Of a DNA stretch of 47,810 nucleotides, positions 18,584 to 27,042 are shown piece by piece. The DNA is from JAEUUM01 sp038326165. Its GTDB lineage: Bacteria; Bacteroidota; Bacteroidia; Chitinophagales; Saprospiraceae. Position 1 is the stretch's first letter, and each line of letters opens with the position of its first letter. Made by a program: the position numbers and the translations under genes. The notes beneath the pieces were generated by a model. It saw only the letters and a program-made list of their open reading frames with translations. It made no database searches and was not told the origin of the DNA. Location: NCBI GenBank assembly GCA_038326165.1, contig JBBQJT010000023.1, positions 1 to 47,810 of the forward strand, in the 5' to 3' direction.

Positions 18584-18973
18584 TTAATTACATTTGTCGC
18601 TTTCAGTTATGTTTACTTTAGAAATATTTGTATTCTTAGCATACGTAACAGTGATGTTTTCTGATCCAGAATAACACTTGCATTCTTTGCCAGAAGTTTT
18701 ATTATGTTCAATTTTTATTGTATTGGTTTCATTCTGAATTTTTCCCTGACCATAGTCAATTCTTACTTTGTATGCTAGCTCTCCGCCCTTTCTCTTAGCC
18801 AAAGCGATGACCTGAACACAATCAGCTTTTGTCTTGAAACCTGAACGAGTTTCGGGTATTGTGACGTTACCTTTACCTCCGCCACTAACAGATTGAGCCG
18901 ATAAATTGTTTGCAAACATCAATCCAAAAGCGACGATTAAGCAAGTAGCGAATTTTAACAAGTTTGATTTCAT
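18584..18973 (-). CDS. Small secreted four-cysteine protein, array member 3
   Basis: 129 residues. The signal peptide is MKSNLLKFATCLIVAFGLMF followed by ANNLSAQ. The mature protein is SGFKTKADCVQVIALAKRKG, YKVRIDYGQGKIQNET, KECKCYSGSENITVTYAKN and a terminal SDKCN. It is very close to member 4 (19434) in sequence and carries the intact Cys codon at position 11 that member 4 has lost. It is predicted to be periplasmic or secreted, with two disulfides. The domain family is unknown to me. Its own hairpin terminator follows. Confidence 0.78.
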   Translation of the reverse strand: MKSNLLKFATCLIVAFGLMFANNLSAQSVSGGGKGNVTIPETRSGFKTKADCVQVIALAKRKGGELAYKVRIDYGQGKIQNETNTIKIEHNKTSGKECKCYSGSENITVTYAKNTNISKVNITESDKCN

Positions 18974-19366
18974 TTTAATTATTTTTTTAGGTTAGAAAAT
19001 CCAGTTTAGAAAAAGTTTTGATCAATTTGATCTACATCATTTTATCCCATTATTTATGGAAGATTATCAGCAATCATGAATAAATGTTACTATTTTTTCA
19101 TTGAAGCTTATGTTATTCATATTAGAAAGTTGCGATAACCAATTGAAATTAATCAATAATATTAGGTCGCGTTACAATATGAACAGAACAGTAGAATTTC
19201 AAAATGAATTGTCTGTAGCAGTCAAAGCATTCTTTTTCATCAAAAAGAACAGCAATTATTTGTAAGTGGTACTTCCCTACCATATTTGCCATAGAAAACT
19301 TTGCGTTTATAGCTAAGGCGATGTTGAGGTTTTATGAATTGGGATTGCATTTGCAGTAAAGAGAAA
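18971..19366. repeat. Segmental duplication, copy B
   Basis: About 396 bp aligning to 17742-18136. It begins at the start codon of member 3 and ends inside a decayed copy of member 2. It is followed directly by the terminator of member 4, so the rest of the duplicated gene has been deleted. Confidence 0.7.
19256..19366 (-). pseudogene. 3' remnant of a fifth four-cysteine protein gene
   Basis: The minus strand reads CKCNPNS-stop-NLNIALAINAK, clearly matching CKCYPNSQNLTITYAKNA of member 2. The Gln codon has become TAA, and downstream the frame no longer keeps the family ending. No signal peptide or first half remains. This is a decayed copy left by duplication and deletion within the array. 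Confidence 0.7.
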
Positions 19367-19379
19367 TAGTTTACAAAAA

Positions 19380-19412
19380 AAAAGCGCAACTGAATTTAAC
19401 AGTTGCGCTTTT
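19380..19412 (-). terminator. Rho-independent terminator of array member 4
   Basis: The same perfect 13-bp stem as at 18530 (AAAAGCGCAACTG / CAGTTGCGCTTTT) with a 7-base loop, 22 bp beyond the stop of the 19434 gene. Confidence 0.85.
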
Positions 19413-19433
19413 AGAAAAGATTTGCAATTTTGA

Positions 19434-19913
19434 TTAATTACATTTGTCGCTTTCAGTTACGTTTACCTTAGAAATTTTTGCATTCTTAGCATAAGTAACG
19501 GTGATGTTTTCTGATTTAGGATAACACTTGCAATCCATACCAGAAGTTTTCTTTTGATCAATTTTCATTGTGCGAGTTTCATTCTGTACCTTTCCTTGAC
19601 CATAGTCAATTGTTACTTTGTAAGTTAATTCTCCGCCCTTTCTCTTAGCCAAAGCTCTAACCTGAATGCAATCAGATTTGGCTTTGTAGCCTGAAGGAGT
19701 GTCTGACATTGTTGGGTCACCTGAAGGAGGATCAAGAGCTATGCCGCCATTAACTCCACCACCTGTGTTGGAAGGGTCACCTTGACCTGAACCACTTGTG
19801 TTACCTTTAGTTGGAACTCTACCACCATTGTCTTGAGCAGATACATTGTTTGCTAACATCAATCCAAAAGCGACGATTAATCAAGTTGCGAATTTTAACA
19901 TGTTTGATTTCAT
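19434..19913 (-). pseudogene. Small four-cysteine protein, array member 4, nonsense codon in signal peptide
   Basis: From the ATG at 19913 the frame reads MKSNMLKFAT, then TGA at 19883-19881, then LIVAFGLMLANNVSAQ. Member 3 has TGC at that exact codon 11, so one base change created the stop. The downstream frame stays open to 19434 and keeps all family features: a Gly-rich linker, SGYKAKSDCIQVRALAKRKG, MDCKCYPKSENITVTYAKN and SDKCN. An annotation pipeline may call a 142-residue CDS from TTG 19862, but that product would lack most of the signal peptide and should not be exported. It is either a recent pseudogene or expressed only by readthrough; the body shows no decay. Confidence 0.7.
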
Positions 19914-20281
19914 TTTAATTATTGTTTTAGGTTAGAAAATCCAGTTAAGTTTTATTTGTTGAGCAATTTATTTGCTCTATGATTAATTATACCTGTTTTG
20001 ATATTTGGTTATCACTTCTGTTCAATTAAAATATCATTCAAGCGTAAACTTAGTAAAAAAATGTAATTGGTAATGACCGTATCTAGGTAATTTCTTAATT
20101 AAATAATTCAGTTCTTGAATGTTATTAATAATATGCTCAATAAAGATATTGTGTATGTTTGAATTGGCATAAAATAATGTCTTAAAATGTTGCCCAAAGT
20201 TTCTATGGGATTTTAGATTCTGTATTCCATCCTTTTGATCCAAAGTGTAATTATTAGTTATTTTAAATCTTTGAAGATATG
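19914..20281. other. Intergenic region between the four-cysteine array and the M48 protease
   Basis: AT-rich spacer. The first 40 bp repeat the leader of the other array members (GGTTAGAAAATCCAG). A short hairpin GAGCAA-TTTA-TTGCTC-like lies near 19960-19976. A frame of 85 codons on the minus strand (20291-20034) contains no ATG and shows no coding character, so I do not call it. Confidence 0.5.
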
Positions 20282-21868
20282 TTAATAGCAAGCAATTGAA
20301 ATTGCTTCAATCAAGCTATTTTTTTTATCAAATGCATACAGAGATTTATTTTGAACCAAAGAAATAATTGATCCTCCTCTTTGGTTGTTGTATTTGCCTG
20401 GCACTGGACTGACTGGCAATTGATCAGGGTTTAATGTTATTTGATTTGTTCCATTGATTTTTTTTCTTTTTATCGCTAACAAGTCCGCTCCACTTCTGTT
20501 AAAAAGATAAAAGGATTCGTCGCCGCTTATTTTGAAACTGAAATTCAATGGAAATTTTGTCGATTCTAATGCAACGTTTGTGAGCTCTAATCGATCAGTC
20601 TGTAAGAACTTGGGTCTCAGTTTCATAGATTTTTCAAAATCAGGATTTTGATTATGGGGTTTAACTTTTGCTGATCTTGAATGATTAGAAGGCATGTTCA
20701 GGTTATATTTTGCAAAAGAACGGGTCAATGATTCTTTGGATTTTAAAGCATTGACGAAATAAACATGCGAACGTTTGTCTTTCTGTATGCTGTGTGCAAT
20801 TCCTGCAAGATTTTGAAATTTATAGTTTACTTCAGCTTTATTCTCTAGGCTAAAAGAGTTGTTGAGTTGAGATTGAATGAATTCTGTAGCCTTATCAGTT
20901 TGATTGTTGAGGATTAATAAACATGCCAAATTGGTGATAGCTGGAGAATATTGTGAATTCAGTACTAGCGCTTGGTTGAAATTCTTTTTTGCCATTTCAA
21001 GATAATTGCTTCTAAGTATCCTGTCCTCTGTGCTAAGGTCTCCACGTGGTTTATAAATTTTTTTGAGAGGTGTATTTAAGTCTACTTCAAAGGGATAGGC
21101 ATAAACATCAATTGTGGGATCAAAGTAGAATTGAGCCAAATGCAGATGTACCACCCCGAGGTTGTTGAAAATTTCTGGACCCTGATAATATTGTATTATG
21201 TATTCCAATCCAGTTTTGGCCAATCCGTATTCTTCTTGCATAATTAAGATATTGCAAGCATCAAAGAGATTTGTAAGGATGTCAACCTGCTTTAAAACTT
21301 CTTTGATACTGTTTTTGCGTGTTTTAAGGCTTGGGTATTGATCGTTGATGGAATCCGTTATTTTGTAGGTGAAGTAGATTTTATCCAAAATTTGACTTAA
21401 AATAGATTCGGGCCGAAAACCTGCCAGATAAGACATAAAAACTCCTTGAATATCAGCAGTTTGTTCTTCTCTTTCATGTGAATCATACTTGTCCGCATAC
21501 TGAAGAAAGCTGGTTGGTGCAATTCCAGTATGCACGTGTTTGTAAATAGCATGAGCAAGTTCATGACCTATTACAAATGCCAGAGCGTTGGATGAATCTT
21601 TACCAAATGCTCTGCAAATTTTCAACAGTTCACTTTCAATGAAAATTATGTTTTCTGCAGGTTCAAAGTATGCTCCATATTTTTTAGTTGAAAGCAACTT
21701 TATTTTTGGCTGGTCTATTTTAGGGTACCCGGAGGTCTCATATATTTTTTGAAGTATTTTCTGTGACCACTTTAGGTTGTTACCAAGCGTGATATTGGCG
21801 CAACAAAACAACCCAATTACTAAACTTACATGATTGAATTGTTTTAATATTTTAGTTATTAATTCCAT
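20282..21868 (-). CDS. Exported M48-like zinc metalloprotease with TPR region
   Basis: 528 residues from ATG 21868; a TTG at 21886 would add six residues. The hydrophobic N-terminus (HVSLVIGLFCCANITLGN) looks like a signal peptide. The zinc motif is GHELAHAIYKH (H102, E103, H106), with a third ligand in EEQTADIQG (E135, ExxAD), the M48 arrangement. Residues about 190-360 contain TPR-like pairs (GLAKTGLEYIIQYY, EIFNNLGVVHLHLAQFY, AKKNFNQALVLNSQYSPAITNLACLL). It is the last gene of the caspase/ECF operon and overlaps the anti-sigma-like gene by 17 bp. It is related to the 36409 protein. The substrate is unknown; processing of an envelope target is my inference. Confidence 0.8.
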   Translation of the reverse strand: MELITKILKQFNHVSLVIGLFCCANITLGNNLKWSQKILQKIYETSGYPKIDQPKIKLLSTKKYGAYFEPAENIIFIESELLKICRAFGKDSSNALAFVIGHELAHAIYKHVHTGIAPTSFLQYADKYDSHEREEQTADIQGVFMSYLAGFRPESILSQILDKIYFTYKITDSINDQYPSLKTRKNSIKEVLKQVDILTNLFDACNILIMQEEYGLAKTGLEYIIQYYQGPEIFNNLGVVHLHLAQFYFDPTIDVYAYPFEVDLNTPLKKIYKPRGDLSTEDRILRSNYLEMAKKNFNQALVLNSQYSPAITNLACLLILNNQTDKATEFIQSQLNNSFSLENKAEVNYKFQNLAGIAHSIQKDKRSHVYFVNALKSKESLTRSFAKYNLNMPSNHSRSAKVKPHNQNPDFEKSMKLRPKFLQTDRLELTNVALESTKFPLNFSFKISGDESFYLFNRSGADLLAIKRKKINGTNQITLNPDQLPVSPVPGKYNNQRGGSIISLVQNKSLYAFDKKNSLIEAISIACY

Positions 21869-22694
21869 AGGAATTGATTTCAACAAGTACTTTCTGGGCT
21901 TTTTCTCTTAGCTTAGCATCACGGACATTTACGGCAATCTGGAGTGCCGCAGTTGCATCCGAAAGAGGGGCATACGTTTTGATAAGGCCCAAGGCTAAAT
22001 AGTAATTGGTATGGTAGTAAAATTCAAATTGATCCTTGTATCTGATAATATTTAATTCTTGTACCGCTTCAGTTGCGCTGTTAGTTTCTAAGAGCGATAA
22101 GCCCAAATAATAGGATTTATAGTTTTTATTGGTTTCTGTCACTGGAGTATTTGACAACAAATCCACCGCTGCTGCATAATCTTTGTCTCTAAAAGCTTTC
22201 AACGCCTTGATAAATTGATCATCTGGTCCAGACACCGCAGGTACAAGCCCGTTGGGTGTAAAGCGCGCTATTGTACTTTCCACATTGCTAGGGTCAATTA
22301 CAAAATTTTGGACGAAGATGTTGTTGTTTTTCAAGGAGCTGGTCTGATTGTAAATGAGATATCCTAAGATTACCACACCTGCAAAAACGGCTGCCAAGCG
22401 AAGCAATCGACGACTTCCCCAAGATACTTTTTGGATGGTACCCGCCGCTGCTGGTTGACCTTCCTCAAAAAAGCCTGCCTCAGCTAAGTTGCCCTCAATT
22501 GTATGGATTTTATCTGCGGTAACTTTGTTTCCAAATGCATCAATACCATTCATCAAATGCTCGTATTGTTCAACTTCTGCCAGGAATGTAGGATCAGAAG
22601 CCATTTTGTCTTCAAATGTTTTAGTTTGTTCAACACTTAAGTTATTTTCCAAGTAATCTAGAATTTCTTCTTGCGCTGTGAAATCGTCATTCAT
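21852..22694 (-). CDS. Anti-sigma-factor-like single-pass membrane protein with TPR-like periplasmic part
   Basis: 280 residues. The N-terminal about 95 residues are acidic and helical (EEILDYLENNLSVEQTKTFEDKMASDPTFLAEVEQYE), the usual look of cytoplasmic anti-sigma domains in Bacteroidota. One transmembrane helix lies at about 98-116 (RLAAVFAGVVILGYLIYN). The remainder has TPR-like helix pairs (FIKALKAFRDKDYAAAVDLL, YKSYYLGLSLLETNSATEAV). It starts 10 bp after the ECF sigma gene, so a sigma/anti-sigma pair is likely. Binding to the sigma factor is inferred from order and architecture. No zinc-finger (HxxxCxxC) motif is visible. Confidence 0.7.
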   Translation of the reverse strand: MNDDFTAQEEILDYLENNLSVEQTKTFEDKMASDPTFLAEVEQYEHLMNGIDAFGNKVTADKIHTIEGNLAEAGFFEEGQPAAAGTIQKVSWGSRRLLRLAAVFAGVVILGYLIYNQTSSLKNNNIFVQNFVIDPSNVESTIARFTPNGLVPAVSGPDDQFIKALKAFRDKDYAAAVDLLSNTPVTETNKNYKSYYLGLSLLETNSATEAVQELNIIRYKDQFEFYYHTNYYLALGLIKTYAPLSDATAALQIAVNVRDAKLREKAQKVLVEINSYGINN

Positions 22695-22704
22695 GATTTT
22701 GAAT

Positions 22705-23295
22705 TTATGATGTTGCCAGATAGTTTTTAAATTGTCCTGAATCGAAGACCATTTTTTTGAGTCCTTGCAGGCACCTGTGTTTTTTTACTTTTATGAATCC
22801 CTCAGCATAGCCAGTTGCCATTGCAATGTCAGCAGCAGATTTTTTTTGAAAAAAGGCCATGAGTATTATTTCTTTACATTCTGTTCCAATTGTTTCAATG
22901 GCGTTGGTGATGTAGTCCAAAAGGTCATTTTTGGTTTTGGATTGTTGAATTTCGTCAATCGAAACGTCCTCAATATTGTTCAGCCAATCTTCTGAAGGTT
23001 GAAAAGTAGGCCTGGTATCTCTAATTTTTTTAAGCCAAAGGTTTCTTGCAACAGCCAAGATGTAAGTTTTTTCGCTGCTTGTCAACTCGAAGCTAGGCTT
23101 TTTTAATTGATTGAAATAAACCAAGGCTACTTCTTGAAATAAATCACGACAATCTTCAACCGTGCCACTATTTTTGAGGACATAATACTTTACATCATTG
23201 AAGTGTGATTGGTAAAGGTTTCGAATTTTTAAATCAAGGTCCATAGAGCTTTTTATTTGAGTTGAAGGGTTTTCATTATTTTGGCTATCGTCCAT
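22705..23295 (-). CDS. ECF-type RNA polymerase sigma factor
   Basis: 196 residues. Region 2 is LYQSHFNDVKYYVLKNSGTVEDCRDLFQEVALVYFNQ (core polymerase and -10 binding). Region 4 is GTECKEIILMAFFQKKSAADIAMATGYAEGFIKVKKHRCLQGLKK, a helix-turn-helix for the -35. It lies inside an operon with an upstream caspase and OMP-like gene and a downstream anti-sigma-like gene. The likely role is to control expression of this envelope protease cluster; the regulon is inferred. Length and domain order are normal for the ECF family. Confidence 0.88.
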   Translation of the reverse strand: MDDSQNNENPSTQIKSSMDLDLKIRNLYQSHFNDVKYYVLKNSGTVEDCRDLFQEVALVYFNQLKKPSFELTSSEKTYILAVARNLWLKKIRDTRPTFQPSEDWLNNIEDVSIDEIQQSKTKNDLLDYITNAIETIGTECKEIILMAFFQKKSAADIAMATGYAEGFIKVKKHRCLQGLKKMVFDSGQFKNYLATS

Positions 23296-23338
23296 TAGTA
23301 CTTGTTTTTAGTCAGTAGATTGAAGATATACTTTGATT

Positions 23339-24871
23339 TTAGTTTCCGCTAAAGCGATAATTCAAGCCAACAAAATATCCGATTTCAAATGCGCGTTTGG
23401 ATGGAAGCTCACCATCACCTAAATCAACAGTATCGCCAACTTGAAGCCCTTTTCCAAGTCTTGTTGCTTTTGAAAACGACCATCCACCAGTTAATAAAAA
23501 AGATCTGCTCCTGCCCAGCATCAAACTAGGGCCTACCAAAAAATTGATATTGCTCAAAGCTTCTTCACTTGTAATAGGAATACCTACCCCAAAAGACAAA
23601 GCTGGTGAAACAAGACTATTAAAGTCATAACCCACATTCACCATAGATGTAATCATCAGTGATACAGGCGTCTTCTTGTCGCCAATGATGACATTATCGC
23701 TCACTGAATAATCAAATTGTTCCTTCTGGAATTTTCCGGCAGCCAATCCTATTGATGGTGTAAAGAAAAGATTGCCATAAATTCTAACATCGAATGACTT
23801 TGATCTGAATTCTTCATTGTCAGCACCAGAATTCAAAGTATTTATCTTAGTCAATTTGACATTATAATTCAAATATCTTTGTTCTGCATCTGTTTCTTGG
23901 GTGTAAGCAAATTTGTTGTTGCTTAACTCCAAATATTTCAAGAAGTATTTATAAATATCCTTTGTGTAATCAGTTTCTCCACTTAGGCTATCTTTAACAA
24001 CTAATGCAGTAAGCGTAGTCAAATCTTTATTGATCTCTTTTTCACTATTGGAGAGAGTACCCAATAAATCATATAGCTCGTCAATACCATGATCTACACC
24101 CTTCAAAATGGTTACTTGTTTTTTGAGGTTTTTCATTTCATCATTGAAATTAGCTAATTTTTCATTTGCTTGTTGCTCAAGGCTAGGTATTTCCAACAAT
24201 TTAAAGTTGAGCCTTTGTATATCTTCGGCAGTGAAACCAGTACTATCGTTAACCAATAAAGCTCCATTCAAATAATTAAACATGAGTGATCTGATTTGTG
24301 ATGGCTTGATGCTTTCTAGCTTTGATATGTCATTGATAAATTCAGGGCTTGCCTTAAGCATTGCTGTTGCTTTCTTTCTTTTGTTGATTTCTAGCACCAA
24401 TGTGTTTATCTGATTTTTTTCATTTTCCAATAACACGACCTGATTCTTGAAATTTTGAACTTCTTCCTGCTCACCTCTTGCTGCAGTTTGGCCAGCAGTT
24501 CCAGTTAAAGTATTCAATATTTTTCCATACACGGGCACATCCATAAATGGCAATCCGCCGCCTAAATTTCCTGGTATCAAACTTCCCAATACTCCAGGTA
24601 TAAGGCTTTTGAAAAGGTTTTGAGTTCCTGGATCGGCATTTTGATCCTGAGAATACTGATTGACATCCACGTTTGCTCTATAGATATAATTATTGTATTC
24701 TATCAAATGAAGGTATGCTTTGTTGCCTTTTTTTACAGTTGGCTCTTCAATTGACTTTCCATTTTTCATGTACCAAGTGCTGTCACTGAATACATCGTAG
24801 TAAATGTGCAGATCTTGAGCATTTATAAAGCTCGCAAGACTTAGGATGATGATGATTAATATGTTTTTCAT
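23339..24871 (-). CDS. Outer-membrane-type protein with coiled coil and C-terminal beta-barrel-like region
   Basis: 510 residues. Signal peptide MKNILIIIILSLASFINAQ. Residues about 130-290 are rich in charged heptads (EEVQNFKNQVVLLENEKNQINTLVLEINKRKK, NEKLANFNDEMKNLKKQVTILK) and should form a coiled coil. The last 170 residues alternate hydrophobic and polar residues and end YFVGLNYRFSGN, with a terminal aromatic strand as in outer-membrane proteins. It lies 5 bp after the metacaspase-like gene and 43 bp before the ECF sigma gene. No known family was recognised. It could anchor or sense at the outer membrane for the operon. Confidence 0.7.
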   Translation of the reverse strand: MKNILIIIILSLASFINAQDLHIYYDVFSDSTWYMKNGKSIEEPTVKKGNKAYLHLIEYNNYIYRANVDVNQYSQDQNADPGTQNLFKSLIPGVLGSLIPGNLGGGLPFMDVPVYGKILNTLTGTAGQTAARGEQEEVQNFKNQVVLLENEKNQINTLVLEINKRKKATAMLKASPEFINDISKLESIKPSQIRSLMFNYLNGALLVNDSTGFTAEDIQRLNFKLLEIPSLEQQANEKLANFNDEMKNLKKQVTILKGVDHGIDELYDLLGTLSNSEKEINKDLTTLTALVVKDSLSGETDYTKDIYKYFLKYLELSNNKFAYTQETDAEQRYLNYNVKLTKINTLNSGADNEEFRSKSFDVRIYGNLFFTPSIGLAAGKFQKEQFDYSVSDNVIIGDKKTPVSLMITSMVNVGYDFNSLVSPALSFGVGIPITSEEALSNINFLVGPSLMLGRSRSFLLTGGWSFSKATRLGKGLQVGDTVDLGDGELPSKRAFEIGYFVGLNYRFSGN

Positions 24872-24876
24872 TGCAG

Positions 24877-26913
24877 TTAGTTTTGAATTATTATGAATGT
24901 TTCTGTTGCAGTGTTCAGGTCTGAACTATTAAAATTTACAGCTGATCCGCCCCTGGTTTGATAAAACTCTTCACTAAATGAATCATTGAATAATTTTTCA
25001 ATTGGGCTTTGTTTTTGATTGCCTCTGGTACCGGTAATTGGTTTCAAATCCATTGGTTTGTCTGAAGCAATAAGTTTAAACATTTCGTTGCCAAGTGGAG
25101 CGCCAATCTTAAACTCTAAAGGAATTAATTTTGTCTCACCTGGTAAAATTCTCATTTCTTCTGGCGTAAAATGATCACCTGGAAGAAGCTGATTAATAAT
25201 ATTGTCTGGTTGAATATCAATCAATGAAAAATAAGCTGGTTTCGTACCTTGATTGCTGACAATAATCCAAAAAGAATCATCTATTTTCATTGACTTCTGG
25301 CCAGCTGCATCAGCTTCTAATCCCTTGATACTTTCAATTGCCGGATTGTCTTTGAGTTGGGCATTTGGAACTATTTTGAAACTTACATTTAGGCTTCGAC
25401 CCTCCAATTCAAGATTTTTAAAAAATTCTGCTTGCATGTATTTCCTCAGTCTTCGCATCATCAATTCTATTGGGAAATTGAGTGAACTTGAGTAATTCAA
25501 ACTGTCAATGGTGTAATTTGCTTTTGATTTCAAAGTTACTGCATTCCCAGCGCCTCTAGAATTTTGTGTTCCGATTAAGAGATCGGCATCGCGATCAACC
25601 AATTTGATAAAAGATTTGGCCCCAAGTTCTTGTTTCAACTGCGTGTTAAGTGCAGTATCCCGTGTTTGTATTTGAACCGAAATTTTTATGGTTCCAAAGC
25701 TTTTTTCAATTACAAACACCCGGCTTTTTAGTATTTTTGCCATTTCAACTGGAGTATCCATTATGATTTTAGCAGTTGTTGGCAGATTGCTTACTACTTT
25801 ACCTTTGGCAATTGGTGTCCCATTCTCAATACTTCTTGTACTGGCATCAAAAAGCCCTATGATTGACCCTTCATTTATTCCGAGTAATTGACCAGCATTG
25901 ATCATAAATTCCACTTCACTATTTATGTTGTATGGCGTGAAAAACTCAGATTTTCCTAGATTTTTGCCATTCATGACTTCAATATCAAGATCACCTTCCG
26001 CCTGTGGGTTTTGAAGAGGAGCAATTTTGGCCATCTCTATTCTTATATCCTCAAATAATTCTCTGTAACTTTCATTTTGATTTGAATTTGCAAGGGTTTT
26101 AGTTAGGGCATAAGTAAGTGAACCGTAATGTTTGCCTTGTGCATCTTCCATTTCATAATTTAACTGATGCTGAGCAGACCCAAAAAAAGCAACATACGGA
26201 GCCAATGGTTTGCTGTTGGGTTTTAGACTGTTTTGCTTGTTCAATTCATTGAACTCTTTGGCCATGTGAACTACGTTGGCTTTTTCTACATATTCAGGAT
26301 TCGCCATCAATTCAGTTGTGCCTCTAGCTTGAACAAATCCTCTGGTTCCTGTGCCAGAATGACACGCATCCAAAACTACGATCAAATGACCTTTTGGGCC
26401 TAATTTTTCTCTAAGTGCAGTTAAGGCATTATTAAGTTCGTCGTCGGTAATTAAGAATTGTCCGGTATTATTTACAGCGTCAAATTTCTTAGGTGAATCA
26501 TAAGGAACCAAGCATTCGTCGTATCCGTCTATTTCATCACCACTGTTATCTTGCATTTGTTGTCCATGCCCTGAAAACTGGAAATAACAAATATCACCGG
26601 CGTTACAAGTATTAACCAAATCGGTTTTTAAAGACTTTAAAATAGCACTCTTTGTAGCTTTCTCATTTTGGAGAATATTGATATTTTGATCGCCAAATCC
26701 TTTGGATAAAAGCGTTTCATGTACCAATTGAATATCGTTATTTGAATTAATTGCGTTCCAGCCACCAGTTTCTGGATAACTACTTACTCCAATAAGGAGG
26801 GCTTTTTTATTCGGACTACTGTTTTGTCCAGCAAGCTCAAATTGGCAAAACAAGAGACAAAAAAGCAAGGTAGGTACCAATTGAATAGATGAATTAAATC
26901 TTAGATTAAACAT
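24877..26913 (-). CDS. Exported metacaspase-like (C14) protease with DUF4384-like C-terminus
   Basis: 678 residues. A hydrophobic N-terminus (LVPTLLFCLLFCQFELAGQ) acts as signal peptide. The caspase fold starts KKALLIGVSSY. The catalytic His is H116 in FQFSGHGQQ and the catalytic Cys is C184 in VLDACHSGTGTRG. An acidic GDEIDGYDECLVPYD segment (125-139) is shared with type I metacaspases, which are Ca-dependent and cut after Arg/Lys. Residues about 500-640 resemble DUF4384 (FWIIVSNQGTKPAYFSLIDIQPD). It is the first gene of a five-gene operon with an OMP, ECF sigma, anti-sigma and M48 protease. Its paralog is 34218-36221. Substrate and activation are unknown. Confidence 0.82.
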   Translation of the reverse strand: MFNLRFNSSIQLVPTLLFCLLFCQFELAGQNSSPNKKALLIGVSSYPETGGWNAINSNNDIQLVHETLLSKGFGDQNINILQNEKATKSAILKSLKTDLVNTCNAGDICYFQFSGHGQQMQDNSGDEIDGYDECLVPYDSPKKFDAVNNTGQFLITDDELNNALTALREKLGPKGHLIVVLDACHSGTGTRGFVQARGTTELMANPEYVEKANVVHMAKEFNELNKQNSLKPNSKPLAPYVAFFGSAQHQLNYEMEDAQGKHYGSLTYALTKTLANSNQNESYRELFEDIRIEMAKIAPLQNPQAEGDLDIEVMNGKNLGKSEFFTPYNINSEVEFMINAGQLLGINEGSIIGLFDASTRSIENGTPIAKGKVVSNLPTTAKIIMDTPVEMAKILKSRVFVIEKSFGTIKISVQIQTRDTALNTQLKQELGAKSFIKLVDRDADLLIGTQNSRGAGNAVTLKSKANYTIDSLNYSSSLNFPIELMMRRLRKYMQAEFFKNLELEGRSLNVSFKIVPNAQLKDNPAIESIKGLEADAAGQKSMKIDDSFWIIVSNQGTKPAYFSLIDIQPDNIINQLLPGDHFTPEEMRILPGETKLIPLEFKIGAPLGNEMFKLIASDKPMDLKPITGTRGNQKQSPIEKLFNDSFSEEFYQTRGGSAVNFNSSDLNTATETFIIIQN

Positions 26914-27042
26914 GGCATTTATTTCTTTAGTGGTTTATACCTTTAAAAGGCATAAAGTTATCAAATCATACTCGGTTTTGTTACTAAAACTGAATTTCAA
27001 ATCTATTCTCTTTTGAGCTTAACCCAAATTTAGTGTTAGACG

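Noticed and set aside
20034..20291. An 85-codon minus-strand ORF after the M48 gene
   Set aside because: It contains no ATG, starts only at TTG, overlaps the M48 stop and shows composition expected of AT-rich noncoding DNA.
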